DNA from: Sulfitobacter sp. EhC04
GTDB taxonomy: Bacteria > Pseudomonadota > Alphaproteobacteria > Rhodobacterales > Rhodobacteraceae
DNA length: 64,000 bases
Assembly (NCBI RefSeq): GCF_001650875.1
Contig: NZ_LXYI01000001.1
Coordinates: 124,001 to 188,000, forward strand
Direction: 5' to 3'
The notes below the pieces were generated by a model. It worked only from the letters and a program-made list of their open reading frames with translations, had not been told where the DNA came from and did not search any database. This document shows positions 45,011 to 54,653 of this stretch, in pieces. A program made the translations under genes and the position numbers. How positions within the stretch are numbered: position 1 is the first letter of the stretch; each line of letters opens with the position of its first letter.

Positions 45011-46273
45011 TTATTGGAAGACGGCGTTGGGATTGTCCAGACTGTCGGAGCCTTCAAAGGCGACCTGGTCGAGCCCCAGAACCTTGACCACGCGCTCGAT
45101 GCTGCGGGTCTGGTCGATCAGCCCGTTGACGCCGCCCATGATCAGCGCCTCGCCGCCCGCGTTGCCGCGTTCCAGCATCTGGTCATAGGCGAAACCGGCT
45201 TCAGCCGCCGTCTTGATCCGCCCGAGCGCCAACATCGTGGTGCTCAGCTTTTCGCGCATTTCACTGTCCAGCGCCGGGTCGGTCTCTGCAACCAGATCGG
45301 ACAGCGACGGGCCGGAGACCAGCGTGCCGTCCACACCGACATATTCGCCCAGATAGGTGCTCTGGACACCAAGTCCGTCGTAGTAATGGCTGTTGTGGGT
45401 GTTGTCGGAAAAGCAATCATGCTCTTCTTCGGGGTCGTTCAGCATCAGGCCAAGCCGCATGCGTTCGCCCGCCTGCTCCCCATACGACAGCGAGCCCATG
45501 CCGGTCAGCATCGCGACAAGGCCTGCGTTCTCGTCTTCCAGAAGGGCAGTTCTGGCGGCACCGCCATCTGTCCACTGTGCGGCCATCCATTCCAGGTCAG
45601 AGACCAGCAGGTCGGTGGCGGCGACCAGATAATCGGCGCGGCGGTCGCAATTGCCATTGGTGCAATCCTCGCCCATCGCATAATCGGTCCAGGGGCGGTT
45701 GCCCGCGCCCGCGTCGTGGCCGTTAAGGTCCTGACCCCAAAGCAGGAATTCGATGGCGTGGTATCCGGTGGCCACATTGGCCTCGACCCCGTCGGCCTCG
45801 TGCAGGGTTTCGCCCAGCAGTTCGGGGGTGATCGCGCTGGCGTCAACTTCGGTGCCTGACAGGGTGAAGGTCGGGTTCGCAACGACGTTCAGCGCGGCAA
45901 AGCTGTTTTCATCCGATGGCCCGCCGTAGGTGGTATCAACATAGTCGATCAGCCCCTCGTCCAGCGGCCAGGCGTTCACCTTGCCTTCCCAGTCGTCGAC
46001 GATGGCATTGCCGAAACGGTAGACTTCGGATTGCTGATAAGGCACCCGCGCCGCCAGCCAGGCCTGCCGTGCCGCTGTCAGACCCATGGCCGACGGGGCG
46101 TCCAGAAAGCTTGCGACAGCGTCCTGCAAGCGTTGGGCTGTGGTCACGCTGTCAGCGTATTTCGCCGCTGCGATGTCGGCATATGTCTCGATCACCTCGG
46201 TCTTTTCGACGGCCAGCGCCGGAGAGGCGCAGATCAGCAAAGCAGCGGTGGAGAGAAGGGTGGAGCGTTTCAT
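45011..46273 (-). CDS. Imelysin/IrpA-type iron-regulated protein (COG3487)
   Basis: 420 residues from the ATG at 46273, after AAAGGA; the frame to 46342 is rejected. Signal peptide MKRSTLLSTAALLICASPAL with cleavage after ALA. The imelysin motif GxHxxE is intact as GYHAIE (170-175). EVYRFGNAIVDDWEGKVNAW, GEDCTNGNCDRRADYLVAAT and ERMRLGLMLNDPEEEHDCFS match the IrpA branch, whose founder is needed for growth of a cyanobacterium in low iron. Periplasmic or outer-membrane-associated iron handling is expected. It follows hemP by 65 bp and precedes the porin. Confidence 0.9.
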   Translation of the reverse strand: MKRSTLLSTAALLICASPALAVEKTEVIETYADIAAAKYADSVTTAQRLQDAVASFLDAPSAMGLTAARQAWLAARVPYQQSEVYRFGNAIVDDWEGKVNAWPLDEGLIDYVDTTYGGPSDENSFAALNVVANPTFTLSGTEVDASAITPELLGETLHEADGVEANVATGYHAIEFLLWGQDLNGHDAGAGNRPWTDYAMGEDCTNGNCDRRADYLVAATDLLVSDLEWMAAQWTDGGAARTALLEDENAGLVAMLTGMGSLSYGEQAGERMRLGLMLNDPEEEHDCFSDNTHNSHYYDGLGVQSTYLGEYVGVDGTLVSGPSLSDLVAETDPALDSEMREKLSTTMLALGRIKTAAEAGFAYDQMLERGNAGGEALIMGGVNGLIDQTRSIERVVKVLGLDQVAFEGSDSLDNPNAVFQ

Positions 46274-46338
46274 CGGAATGTCCTTTTGGTATCTGGGCCT
46301 GCCGTCCGCACGTTGTCGGCAGATTGGCATGGTGGCGG

Positions 46339-46503
46339 TCACTTGGTCAGGATCAGCTTGCCTGAACGGGTGATCCGCAGGGTGTAGGTCTGACCGTCCA
46401 GCTGGATATGCGCCAGATCGCCGTCGCCTGTCAGTTCCTGTGCGACATAGGTCGGTACTTCATTCTGCGTGGTGAGTTGCGCGGGCGGACGGTGAAAGCT
46501 CAT
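46339..46503 (-). CDS. hemP: Hemin uptake protein HemP (HmuP), 54 residues
   Basis: Translated by hand: MSFHRPPAQLTTQNEVPTYV, then AQELTGDGDLAHIQLDGQTY and TLRITRSGKLILTK. The C-terminal block YTLRITRSGKLILTK is the diagnostic HemP signature. In Rhizobiales and Burkholderia, HmuP is a small cytoplasmic protein needed for expression of haem-uptake receptors. Here it heads the imelysin operon, which marks the operon as iron-controlled. The ATG at 46503 is followed after the stop by 65 bp to the IrpA start. No TonB receptor or hmuS gene is in the window. Confidence 0.88.
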   Translation of the reverse strand: MSFHRPPAQLTTQNEVPTYVAQELTGDGDLAHIQLDGQTYTLRITRSGKLILTK

Positions 46504-46633
46504 GTCCGGGGCGCCGCGGAATCAGGCAAAAGGGTCATGGTACATCCTGTGGCATCTGGCGTAATGGCTTGCCCGAGACAGAGTCGGGCTGGCTGTGCCC
46601 TTCTTATACCCGAGAGAATTGATAAGGAAATGG

Positions 46634-46656
46634 TATCCGAGGAAAAAACTCGGATA
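46634..46656. promoter_or_regulatory. Perfect dyad upstream of hemP
   Basis: TATCCGAG (46634-46641) and CTCGGATA (46649-46656) are perfect inverted arms around GAAAAAA. A second interrupted dyad GATA-N9-TATC (46621-46637) overlaps it. They lie 118-153 bp upstream of hemP, in the only space that can hold its promoter. An operator for an iron regulator or a transcript hairpin are the options; neither matches a Fur or Irr consensus that I can recall. Confidence 0.4.
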
Positions 46657-46707
46657 ATCCTGTCAGGTCACGCGCGACGTATCGGCGCACCGGTCCGGCA
46701 GGACATG

Positions 46708-46733
46708 AAAAAGGGCGCCGAAGCGCCCCTTTC
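46708..46733 (-). terminator. Intrinsic terminator of the beta-oxidation operon
   Basis: On the minus strand GGGCGC-TTCG-GCGCCC with a UUCG tetraloop is followed by TTTTT (stem at 46713-46728). It lies 20 bp past the fadJ stop. Confidence 0.9.
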
Positions 46734-46753
46734 CGATCCCGTTCTGACGCCTC

Positions 46754-48955
46754 TCAGGCCGCCTGTGCCTCCGGCCCGAAACGACCATAGAAGGTCTGGT
46801 TCTTCTCGGCCATCTCGCGCAGCAGGTCGGGGCATTTGAACCGGGGGCCGAACTTGGCCTCCAGCTGGTCGCAGCGTTCTGCCGCATAGGGGGTGCCGAT
46901 CATGTCCAGCCAGGAGAACGGGCCGCCCGACCAAGGGGCAAAGCCCCAGCCCAGGATCGCGCCCACGTCGCCCTCGCGGATGTCCATCAGCACGCCTTCC
47001 TCCAGCGCGCGCACGGCTTCCAGCACCTGCACGAACATCAGCCGGTCCTGAATTTCCTGCAATTCGGGCTGTTCATCCGCCAGCGGATACTTGTCGTGAA
47101 TGCCCTTCCAATAACCCAGCCGCTTGCCCTTTTCGTCATAGTCGAAATAGCCCGCCTTCGCCTTGCGGCCCAACCGGCCCAGATCTTCCATCCAGACGAT
47201 CAGGTCGTCGGCCTCGGAGGCGGGGTATTCATTGCCCATCGCCGCCTTGGTCGCGCGCATGATCTTGGTCGCCAGATCGACGGAGGTTTCGTCGCCCAGT
47301 TGCACCGGCCCCACGGGGAAGCCCAGCAATTGCGCGGCGTTGTCGATCAGCACGGGGGCCACGCCCTCGGTGATCATGCGGTTCGCCTCGCCGCCATAGG
47401 GGATGATGCAGCGGTTGGCGTAGAAGAACCGCGCATCGTTGACCACGATCGGGGTCTTGCGGATCTGGCGCACATAGTCGAGCGATTTGGCCACCGCGCG
47501 GTCGCCTGTCTTCTCACCCTTGATGATCTCCACCAGCGCCATGCGTTCGACAGGCGAAAAGAAGTGGATGCCGATGAACTGCTCGGGGCGGCTGGATGCC
47601 TTCGCCAGTCCGGTAATCGGCAGGGTCGATGTATTGGAGGCAAAGATGCAATCCTCGGGGATCACCGCTTCGACCTTCTGGGTCATCTCGGCCTTCACCG
47701 ATGGGTCTTCGAACACCGCTTCGATGATCAGATCGCAGCCCTTGAGATGGTCCAGATCCGGGGTGGCGGTGATCAGGCCGAGCGCGGCTTCCTTCTTCTC
47801 CGGCGTGGATTTGCGGCGTGCGATGCCCTTGTCGAAATAGGCGGCGGCGTACCCCTTGCCCTTGTCGGCGGCTTCCTGATCGCGGTCGATCAGCACCACC
47901 TCGATGCCCGCCTGAGCCGAGACCAGCGCGATGCCCGCGCCCATCATGCCCGCGCCCAGCACGCCCAGCTTCTTCACCCGCTGGTCTGCAACGCCTTCGG
48001 GGCGCACGGCACCTTTTTCCAGCGCTTCCTTGTTCAGGAACAGCGACCGGATCATGGCAGAGGAAGAGGGGTTCATCAGAACGGAGGTGAACCAGCGCGC
48101 CTCGATCTTCAGCGCAGTGTCGAAATCGACCAATGCACCCTCATAGACCGCCGACAGCAGCGCCTTGGCGGCGGGATAGACGCCCTTGGTGTTGGAATTG
48201 ACCATGGCGGAGGCGCCCACGAAGGTCATGAAGCCCGCCGGGTGATAGGGCGCGCCGCCGGGCATCTTGTAGCCCTTGGCGTCCCATGGCTTGACCAGAT
48301 CGGCGTCCTTGGCGTTCAGCACCCACTCCTTGGCCGCCGCCACCGGGTCATCCGCCACCTCGTCAATCAGGCCCGCCTTCACGGCGGCATCGGGGGCGAC
48401 CATCTTGCCTTCCAGCAGGAAGGGGGAGGCCGCCATCGCGCCCAGCTTGCGCGACACACGGGTCGTGCCGCCCGCGCCCGGAAAGATGCCGACCATGATT
48501 TCCGGCAGGCCGATGCGCGCCTTGGGGTTGTTGGCGGCAAAGATGCGGTGCGTGGCCAGCGGCAGTTCCAGCCCGATGCCCGCAGCCGTGCCGGGCAGGG
48601 CGGCGGCGATGGGCTTGCCTCCCGTCAGTTTCTTGGGGTCCATGCCCGCGCGTTCGATCTTGCGCAGCAGGGCGTGCATTTTCATCGTGCCTTCGAACAG
48701 ACCCTTGGCCGGGTCATCGCCCGCGTCCTGCTTCATCTTGGCCAGCAGGTTCAGGTCCATGCCACCGGCAAAGGAGCCGTCCTTGCCGGAGGTGATCACG
48801 ATGCCCTTGACCGCGTCGTCGGCCAGAGCAGAGTCAATCAGCGCGTCAAGCTCGCTCAGCCCGTCGATGGACATCACGTTCATGGACTTGCCGGGCACGT
48901 CCCAGGTGATGATGGCAACGCCGTCGGCGTCGGTTTTCATGGTGAAATCGGTCAT
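46754..48955 (-). CDS. fadJ: Fatty-acid oxidation complex alpha subunit (hydratase/3-hydroxyacyl-CoA dehydrogenase)
   Basis: 733 residues. The N-terminal crotonase domain (about 1-200; GIVITSGKDGSFAGGMDLNL, PGAGGTTRVSRKLGAM) hydrates enoyl-CoA. A middle NAD-binding domain (KKLGVLGAGMMGAGIALVSA, then GIEVVLIDRDQEAADKGKGY) and a C-terminal dehydrogenase domain (FANRCIIPYGGEANRMITEG; GFPVGPVQLGDETSVDLATK) oxidise the 3-hydroxyacyl-CoA. EEVFEDPSVK-like IIEAVFEDPSVKAEMTQKVE and IGIHFFSPVERMALVEII are hallmark motifs. RBS AAAGGGAGAG precedes the start. Last gene of the operon, overlapping the cupin by 4 bp. Confidence 0.95.
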   Translation of the reverse strand: MTDFTMKTDADGVAIITWDVPGKSMNVMSIDGLSELDALIDSALADDAVKGIVITSGKDGSFAGGMDLNLLAKMKQDAGDDPAKGLFEGTMKMHALLRKIERAGMDPKKLTGGKPIAAALPGTAAGIGLELPLATHRIFAANNPKARIGLPEIMVGIFPGAGGTTRVSRKLGAMAASPFLLEGKMVAPDAAVKAGLIDEVADDPVAAAKEWVLNAKDADLVKPWDAKGYKMPGGAPYHPAGFMTFVGASAMVNSNTKGVYPAAKALLSAVYEGALVDFDTALKIEARWFTSVLMNPSSSAMIRSLFLNKEALEKGAVRPEGVADQRVKKLGVLGAGMMGAGIALVSAQAGIEVVLIDRDQEAADKGKGYAAAYFDKGIARRKSTPEKKEAALGLITATPDLDHLKGCDLIIEAVFEDPSVKAEMTQKVEAVIPEDCIFASNTSTLPITGLAKASSRPEQFIGIHFFSPVERMALVEIIKGEKTGDRAVAKSLDYVRQIRKTPIVVNDARFFYANRCIIPYGGEANRMITEGVAPVLIDNAAQLLGFPVGPVQLGDETSVDLATKIMRATKAAMGNEYPASEADDLIVWMEDLGRLGRKAKAGYFDYDEKGKRLGYWKGIHDKYPLADEQPELQEIQDRLMFVQVLEAVRALEEGVLMDIREGDVGAILGWGFAPWSGGPFSWLDMIGTPYAAERCDQLEAKFGPRFKCPDLLREMAEKNQTFYGRFGPEAQAA

Positions 48956-49419
48956 TTGGTCTCTCCCTTTTTGGGGTATGGGGTGCCATCGCGATGCGTG
49001 AAACCCTGCGGTGTCGCCAGCAGGTCCAGATCGGGATAATGGCAGATGTCGTCTTCGGCACGGGTGCCGACAATCAGATAGGTTGCGGGTTCATCGCTGT
49101 GATTGCGCAGGCAGTGGGCGGTGCGATCGCCTGCTTTCCAGCAGCAGGCGTCGCCCGGTTGCAGCGCGGTTTCCTTGCCGTCCTCGACCACGGTAAGCGC
49201 GCCGGAGAGCACGAAGAGAAACTCGTCCTCCTTCTCGTGCCAGTGCATCTGCGAGGATTGCTTGCCCGGATACAAAGTTTCCAGCGCCACGCCGAATTGG
49301 GTCAGCCCGGCGACATCGCCAAAGCCGTGATAGGTGACGTAGCCTTTGCCGAGGTTGAAGGGGTCGGGATACCCAGACTGGACTTCGGTCCTGGGTACAC
49401 TGCCCGCGCGCAGGATCAT
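48952..49419 (-). CDS. Cupin-domain protein in the beta-oxidation operon
   Basis: 155 residues from the ATG at 49419, 1 bp after the thiolase stop; a longer frame is rejected. Cupin motif 1 is [19 protein letters not shown] (two His, one Glu ligand), and motif 2 is [20 protein letters not shown]. The end [20 protein letters not shown] is a block common in alphaproteobacterial cupins of this size. A metal-dependent role on an acyl or sugar intermediate is possible, but its reaction is unknown. Position between fadA and fadJ suggests co-regulation. Confidence 0.83.
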   Translation of the reverse strand: MILRAGSVPRTEVQSGYPDPFNLGKGYVTYHGFGDVAGLTQFGVALETLYPGKQSSQMHWHEKEDEFLFVLSGALTVVEDGKETALQPGDACCWKAGDRTAHCLRNHSDEPATYLIVGTRAEDDICHYPDLDLLATPQGFTHRDGTPYPKKGETK

Positions 49420-49420
49420 G

Positions 49421-50632
49421 TCACACCCGCTCGATGATGGTGGCTGCCCCCATGCCGGAAGCGATGCAGAGCGTGGCCAGGCCAACCTGCTTGTCGCTGC
49501 GTTCCAGCTCGTCCAGCAGGGTGCCGATGATCATCGCGCCGGTGGCCCCCAGCGGGTGACCCATGGCGATGGCCCCGCCGTTCACATTGACCTTGTCGTG
49601 GTCCACGTCAAAGGCCTGCATGAAGCGCAGCACGACCGAGGCGAAGGCCTCGTTCACCTCGAAGAGGTCGATGTCGCCGATGGTCATGCCGTTGTCCTTG
49701 AGGATCTTCTCGGTCACCGGGACCGGGCCGGTCAGCATGATGGTGGGGTCGGTGCCGATCTTGGCGGTGGCGCGGATGCGGGCGCGCGGCTTGAGCCCGT
49801 ATTTCTCGCCGAATTCCTTGTTGCCGATCAGCACGGCGGCGGCACCATCCACGATGCCGGATGAATTGCCCGCGTGGTGGATGTGGTTGATCTTTTCAAG
49901 ATGCGGGTACTTCATCATCGCGATCTTGTCGAAACCGGGCATGACCTCGCCCATGGCCTGGAACGCGGGGTTCAGGCTGCCGAGGCTCTGCATGTCGGTT
50001 TCGGGGCGCATGTATTCGTCACGGTCCAGGATGGTCAGACCGTTCTGGTCGCGGATGGTGATGACGGATTTATCGAAACGCCCGTCTTTCCAGGCCGCTG
50101 CCGCGCGTTGCTGGCTGGCGATGGCAAGCTGGTCCGCATCATCGCGGGAAAACCCGTATTCGGTGGCGATGATGTCGGCGGAAATGCCCTGCGGGACGAA
50201 ATACCCGTCCATCGCGATGGAAGGATCGACGGCAATCGCCGCCCCGTCACTGCCCATCGCCACACGGCCCATCATTTCGACACCGCCCGCGATATAACCC
50301 ATGCCGGCGCCGCCCCTGATCTGGTTGGCGGCCAGGTTCACGGCTTCCATCCCGCTGGCGCAGAACCGGTTGATCGCCAGACCCGGAATACGTTCGTCAA
50401 GGTCAGAGGCCAGCACGGCAGAGCGCGCCAGACAGCCGCCCTGTTCCATCACCTGGGTCACATTGCCCCAGATCACGTCCTCGACCGCATGGCCATCGAG
50501 GTTGTTGCGCTCCTTGACGGCGTTCAGCGTCTGCGCGGACAGGCGCAGGGCCGTGACTTCATGCAGCGCGCCGTCCTTGCGGCCCTTGCCGCGGGGGCTG
50601 CGCAGGGCGTCGTAGATATAGGCTTCGGTCAT
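49421..50632 (-). CDS. fadA: Acetyl-CoA C-acyltransferase (thiolase)
   Basis: 403 residues. Cleaves 3-ketoacyl-CoA with CoA to acetyl-CoA and a shortened acyl-CoA. The nucleophilic Cys91 is in [15 protein letters not shown]. The His in [15 protein letters not shown] and the second Cys in [16 protein letters not shown] complete the active site. [18 protein letters not shown] is conserved. A GAAAGGAAG site precedes the start. It partners the FadJ-type subunit two genes downstream. Confidence 0.95.
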   Translation of the reverse strand: MTEAYIYDALRSPRGKGRKDGALHEVTALRLSAQTLNAVKERNNLDGHAVEDVIWGNVTQVMEQGGCLARSAVLASDLDERIPGLAINRFCASGMEAVNLAANQIRGGAGMGYIAGGVEMMGRVAMGSDGAAIAVDPSIAMDGYFVPQGISADIIATEYGFSRDDADQLAIASQQRAAAAWKDGRFDKSVITIRDQNGLTILDRDEYMRPETDMQSLGSLNPAFQAMGEVMPGFDKIAMMKYPHLEKINHIHHAGNSSGIVDGAAAVLIGNKEFGEKYGLKPRARIRATAKIGTDPTIMLTGPVPVTEKILKDNGMTIGDIDLFEVNEAFASVVLRFMQAFDVDHDKVNVNGGAIAMGHPLGATGAMIIGTLLDELERSDKQVGLATLCIASGMGAATIIERV

Positions 50633-50650
50633 GGTGATATCTTCCTTTCT

Positions 50651-51289
50651 TCAGGCGCGGTCAGCGGGGCTGCCGGGCATCAGGTCGTAGGGGGCTTTCC
50701 AGCCCGGTTGTTCGGACAGACGCGTCAGCCACGCGTCGATGTTGGGCCAGGCAGAGCGGTCAAAGCCGAAGGGCTCGGGGTAATAGAGGTATCCGCAGCA
50801 GGACAGGTCAGCGTTGGTCACGCTGTCGCCCACGACCCAGTCGCGGCCCTCAAGGTGGTTGTTGAGAACGCTGTACGCGGCCTTGAGGCGGCCAAGCGTG
50901 AAACCGATGACTTCGGCGGGGCGTTTTTCCTCCGGCAGGAAGTTCATCAGGAAACGGGTCATCCCGGCCTGCGAACTGAGCTTGTGGTTGTCCCAGAGCA
51001 CCCAGCGCAGGATCTCGCGCCGTTCGGCAGCATTCCCGCCCCCGAATTTGCCGGATTTTTCGGAAACGTAATCCTGAATGACGCCGGATTGGGTCAGTCT
51101 GACGTCGCCATCCACCATCACCGGGGCCTCGCCCATCGCGTTGATCTGGCTGCGGTAATCCGCGCTGCGGGTTTCGCCGCCGAAGAAGTCGACCTTCACC
51201 GGCTCCCAGTCCAGTCCCGACAGTTGCAGCGCCAGGGCGGCCTTGTAGGCGTTGCCGGATTCGCCAAAGCAATAGAGCTTGATCGTCAT
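50651..51289 (-). CDS. Glutathione S-transferase family protein
   Basis: 212 residues. N-terminal thioredoxin-like domain (1-75: MTIKLYCFGESGNAYKAALA, with Ser/Asn at the usual catalytic position; GEAPVMVDGDVRLTQSGVIQ is the cis-Pro/glutathione-binding segment) and an all-helical C-terminal domain (VVGDSVTNADLSCCGYLYYP). Its substrate is not predictable; a detoxifying or thiol-dependent step linked to acyl-CoA metabolism is suggested by location. CAGGAGAG precedes the start. Confidence 0.88.
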   Translation of the reverse strand: MTIKLYCFGESGNAYKAALALQLSGLDWEPVKVDFFGGETRSADYRSQINAMGEAPVMVDGDVRLTQSGVIQDYVSEKSGKFGGGNAAERREILRWVLWDNHKLSSQAGMTRFLMNFLPEEKRPAEVIGFTLGRLKAAYSVLNNHLEGRDWVVGDSVTNADLSCCGYLYYPEPFGFDRSAWPNIDAWLTRLSEQPGWKAPYDLMPGSPADRA

Positions 51290-51320
51290 CTGGTGTCTCT
51301 CCTGTATTTTGGGGTCGCGC

Positions 51321-51374
51321 CGGGGGTTTCACACCCCCGGACCCCCGTGGGAATATTTGGGGCCAAAAAGAAAG
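51321..51374 (+). repeat. Dispersed GATATTT-GCCAAAAAGAAA motif, copy 4, with hairpin
   Basis: GAATATTTGGGGCC then AAAAAGAAA (51351-51374), preceded by the hairpin CGGGGGT-TTCAC-ACCCCCG (51321-51339). It lies between two genes of the same operon, so as a terminator it would have to be leaky or strand-specific. Confidence 0.65.
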
Positions 51375-51388
51375 CAGTGCGGCCTGGC

Positions 51389-52546
51389 CTACAGCGACCG
51401 CGCGATCAGTTCCTTCATGATCTCATTTGTACCGCCATAGATGCGCTGGATGCGGGCGTCGGTCCACATCTCGCCAATTGCGTATTCCTGCATGAATCCG
51501 TAGCCGCCATGCAGTTGCAGACATTCGTCCAGCACCTCGCCCTGGGTGTCGGTCAGCCAGTATTTCGCCATCGCCGCGCGGTCCACAGTCAATTCGCCGC
51601 GCAGATGCTCCGCGATGCAGGTGTCCAGAAATGCCCGGCCCACTGCGGCCTTGGTCTTGCATTCCGCCAGTTTGAACCGCGTGTTCTGGAATTGGGTCAG
51701 CGGGCCGCCAAAGGCTTCGCGCTCCTTGCAATATCTGATTGTCAGATCGACAGCGCCTTCCATCGACCCCACAGCCTCGCAACCGATGATCAGCCGTTCC
51801 TGCGGAAGCTGCTGCATCATCTGGTAAAAACCCTTGCCCTCTTCCTGGCCAAGGATGTTCTCAGGCGGGATTTCCACGTTGTCAAAGAAGAGTTCGGAGG
51901 TGTCGGAGGCGTGTTTGCCGATCTTTTCAAGGTTGCGGCCGCGCTGGAAGCCATCAGCGCCCTCGGTTTCAAGCACCACCAGCGAGACGCCTTTGGAGCC
52001 TTCCTTGGGGTCGGTCTTGGCCGCGACGATGATCAGATTGGCGTGCTGGCCATTGGTGATGAATGTCTTTTGCCCCGACAGCCGGTAGGCATTGCCGTCG
52101 CGGATCGCCTTGGTCTTGATCCGCTGCACGTCCGACCCGGCAGAGGGTTCGGTCATTGCCAGCGCGCCGACCATCTCGCCCGATACCATTTTGGGCAGCC
52201 AGCGTTTCTTTTGCTCTTCGGTGCCATAGGCCAGAATGTAATGCGCCACGATGCCGGAATGGATACCATTGCCCCAGCTGGCCAGATTGGCCCGCGCGCC
52301 TTCGATCAGGATCGCCGCTTCATGGCCGAAATCGCCACCCGCGCCGCCGTATTCCTCGGGGATGGAGGGGCAGAGCAGGCCCAGCGCGCCCGCCTGGGCC
52401 CAGGTCTCGCGGTCCATCTCGCCCTGCTTGCGCCATTTCTCGAACTTCGGGGCCCATTCGGTGGTGATGAAGGACGCGGCCATGTCCGCGATCATCTTGT
52501 GTTCGTCCGTCATCCAGTTGGATGGTGCTGTGCTCAGGTCGTTCAT
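51389..52546 (-). CDS. Acyl-CoA dehydrogenase, LCAD-like
   Basis: 385 residues, standard ACAD length. FAD-dependent alpha,beta-desaturation of acyl-CoA in the cytoplasm. [14 protein letters not shown] (128-141) and [15 protein letters not shown] bind FAD. The catalytic base expected from long-chain ACADs is Glu263 in the block [19 protein letters not shown]; the C-terminal [16 protein letters not shown] is the long-chain-type variant without the medium-chain Glu. GGGGAGGG precedes the start. It may act on long or branched chains. Confidence 0.92.
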   Translation of the reverse strand: MNDLSTAPSNWMTDEHKMIADMAASFITTEWAPKFEKWRKQGEMDRETWAQAGALGLLCPSIPEEYGGAGGDFGHEAAILIEGARANLASWGNGIHSGIVAHYILAYGTEEQKKRWLPKMVSGEMVGALAMTEPSAGSDVQRIKTKAIRDGNAYRLSGQKTFITNGQHANLIIVAAKTDPKEGSKGVSLVVLETEGADGFQRGRNLEKIGKHASDTSELFFDNVEIPPENILGQEEGKGFYQMMQQLPQERLIIGCEAVGSMEGAVDLTIRYCKEREAFGGPLTQFQNTRFKLAECKTKAAVGRAFLDTCIAEHLRGELTVDRAAMAKYWLTDTQGEVLDECLQLHGGYGFMQEYAIGEMWTDARIQRIYGGTNEIMKELIARSL

Positions 52547-52574
52547 GATCCCTCCCCAGGTGAGTCGTTTCGGC

Positions 52575-52787
52575 TCAGCGTTTGCGGTCGTCGAGTTCGG
52601 CGTTGAAAAGCCTCAGCCGCGCGATCAGGTTTTCCTCGTTGATCACGCTGCCGAAGTTTTCAAACAGGAACGACAGCGCCTCACCCTCGTCAAGGCCCGC
52701 CTCGGCGCTGAATTTCTTCAGCCGCCTGTACCCGTCCTCCGTCATGGCGACGGGAAAGCGGCGGGTCAGGCGGAAGCGTTTCGGCAT
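52575..52787 (-). CDS. Small conserved protein, 70 residues, possibly RHH-like
   Basis: [20 protein letters not shown], then [20 protein letters not shown] and [21 protein letters not shown] beta strand ([20 protein letters not shown]) followed by two helices resembles a ribbon-helix-helix layout, which would make it a DNA-binding protein, but the match is weak. GAGG precedes the start. It lies between the two acyl-CoA dehydrogenase genes on the same strand (28 and 45 bp gaps), a setting I recall for small hypothetical proteins in Rhodobacteraceae. Confidence 0.65.
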   Translation of the reverse strand: MPKRFRLTRRFPVAMTEDGYRRLKKFSAEAGLDEGEALSFLFENFGSVINEENLIARLRLFNAELDDRKR

Positions 52788-52832
52788 CTTAACCTCTTGT
52801 TAATAATCAAGGTTTCGCGGCGAAACCGGGGT

Positions 52833-54614
52833 TCAGAAGTTCGCGGCCTCCAGCGCCATCACCGTATCCGCGCCGGACTGGATGCGCGTCAGGTGAAGGG
52901 CGGTCGCCGGAAGTTGTCGTGCCATATAGTAGCGCCCGGTGGCCAGCTTTGTCTCAAAGAACGCCGCGTCGCCGGTGCCATCCTTGAGCGCCTTGGTCGC
53001 CGCAAGGCCCATGCGGGCCCACATCAGGCCGAGGCAGACATGTCCGAACATGTGCATGAAGTCGTTGGAGCCTGCCAGCGCGTGATTGGGGTTCTTCATG
53101 CCGTTCTGCATGAAGTACATGCCCGCCTGTTGCAGGTCCTTGCTGGCCGCCTTGAGCGGATCGAGGAATGCCGCGTCATAGTCCGCGTCCTGACCCGCGT
53201 TGTCCTTGATGAAGCCTTTCACCAGATCAAAGAAGGCCATGACGTGCTTGCCACCGTCCTGCGCCAGCTTGCGGCCCACGAGGTCAAGCGCCTGAACGCC
53301 GTTGGCACCCTCGTAGATCATCGCGATCCGGGCATCGCGGGTGAACTGCGACATGCCCCATTCCTCGATATAGCCATGCCCGCCATAGATTTGCTGGGCC
53401 TTTACGGTCATGTCATAGCCCTGATCGGTCAGGAACCCTTTGATCACGGGGGTCAGCAGCGACACGAGGCCATCGGCATCCTTGTCTCCCGCGCGGTGGG
53501 CCGCGTCGATCATGGTGGCCCCCCAGAGGATGAAGGCGCGCGCGCCCTCGGCAAAGCTTTTCTGATCCATCAGCGAGCGGCGGATGTCGGGGTGCACGAT
53601 CAGCGGGTCGGCGGGTTTGTCGGGCGCTTCCGCGCCGGTCACCGCGCGGCCCTGCAGGCGGTCCTTGGCGTATTCCAGCGCGTTCTGATAGGCGACATCC
53701 GCCTGTGCAAGACCCTGCATGCCGACGCCCACGCGGGCCTCGTTCATCATGGTGAACATGGCGCGCATGCCCTTGTGTTCCTCGCCCAGCAGGAAGCCGG
53801 TGGCCCCGTCATAGTTCATGACGCAGGTGGAATTGCCGTGGATGCCCATCTTTTCCTCGATGGAGCCGACGGCGACGCCGTTCCGCTCACCCAGGGAACC
53901 GTCCTCGTTCACCATGAATTTCGGCACGATGAAGAGCGACACACCCTTGATGCCCTCGGGGCCGCCTTCGATCTTGGCGAGGACAAGGTGGATGATGTTG
54001 TCGGCCATGTCGTGTTCACCCGACGAGATGAAGATCTTCTGCCCGGTGATCTTGTAGGAACCATCGTCCTGCGGTGCCGCCTTGGTGCGCATCAGTCCCA
54101 GATCGGTGCCGCAATGCGGTTCCGTCAGGTTCATTGTGCCGGTCCAGTCGCAGGCGACCATCTTGGGCAGATAGGTGTCCTTTTGTGCATCGGTGCCATG
54201 CGCAAGAATCGCAGAGGCCGCGCCATGGGTCAGGCCCTGATACATCGTGAAGGCCTGGTTGGCGGCAGAGAACATCTCGCCCACGGCGGTGCCGATGACA
54301 TAGGGCATGTTCTGGCCGCCGTATTGTTCGGGCATGTCGAGACCCGGCCAGCCGCCTTCCTTGACCTGTGCAAAGGCCTCCTTGAAACCTTTGGGCGTAT
54401 AGACGACGCCGTTTTCCAGGCGGCAGCCTTCCTTGTCGCCCACGGTGTTCAGCGGGGCGAGAACGCCCGAGGTCAGCTTGCCCGCTTCTTCGAGGATGGC
54501 AGAGGTGAAATCGGCTTCCAGCTCATCGTAGCCGGGGGTCTCGCTGCCGGTCACGTTCAACACATCGTGCAGGACGAATTGCAGGTCTTTGACGGGGGGG
54601 GTGTAGCTTGGCAT
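52833..54614 (-). CDS. Acyl-CoA dehydrogenase, long form (FadE/DmdC type)
   Basis: 593 residues, the long ACAD form with a C-terminal extension of about 130 residues. [18 protein letters not shown] (162-179), [11 protein letters not shown] and [20 protein letters not shown] are family blocks; the catalytic base is Glu435 in [15 protein letters not shown]. The same architecture is shared by 3-methylmercaptopropionyl-CoA dehydrogenase DmdC of roseobacters; I recall Glu435 as the catalytic base in a Roseovarius DmdC. A medium/long-chain FadE is equally possible. It is the first enzyme gene after the MerR regulator. Confidence 0.9.
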   Translation of the reverse strand: MPSYTPPVKDLQFVLHDVLNVTGSETPGYDELEADFTSAILEEAGKLTSGVLAPLNTVGDKEGCRLENGVVYTPKGFKEAFAQVKEGGWPGLDMPEQYGGQNMPYVIGTAVGEMFSAANQAFTMYQGLTHGAASAILAHGTDAQKDTYLPKMVACDWTGTMNLTEPHCGTDLGLMRTKAAPQDDGSYKITGQKIFISSGEHDMADNIIHLVLAKIEGGPEGIKGVSLFIVPKFMVNEDGSLGERNGVAVGSIEEKMGIHGNSTCVMNYDGATGFLLGEEHKGMRAMFTMMNEARVGVGMQGLAQADVAYQNALEYAKDRLQGRAVTGAEAPDKPADPLIVHPDIRRSLMDQKSFAEGARAFILWGATMIDAAHRAGDKDADGLVSLLTPVIKGFLTDQGYDMTVKAQQIYGGHGYIEEWGMSQFTRDARIAMIYEGANGVQALDLVGRKLAQDGGKHVMAFFDLVKGFIKDNAGQDADYDAAFLDPLKAASKDLQQAGMYFMQNGMKNPNHALAGSNDFMHMFGHVCLGLMWARMGLAATKALKDGTGDAAFFETKLATGRYYMARQLPATALHLTRIQSGADTVMALEAANF

Positions 54615-54653
54615 GGGTCTGTTCCTAAAGCGCGTGTTGAGGGTGCAGGGTGC

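Noticed and set aside
47096-49039. Plus-strand open frame of 647 codons
   Set aside because: Antisense to the FadJ-type gene; composition is typical of the complement of high-GC coding sequence.
51389-52546. Acyl-CoA dehydrogenase inactive because YGGT replaces YEGT near the C-terminus
   Set aside because: [12 protein letters not shown] is the normal long-chain-type sequence; in that group the base sits on another helix, here Glu263, which aligns with the known position.
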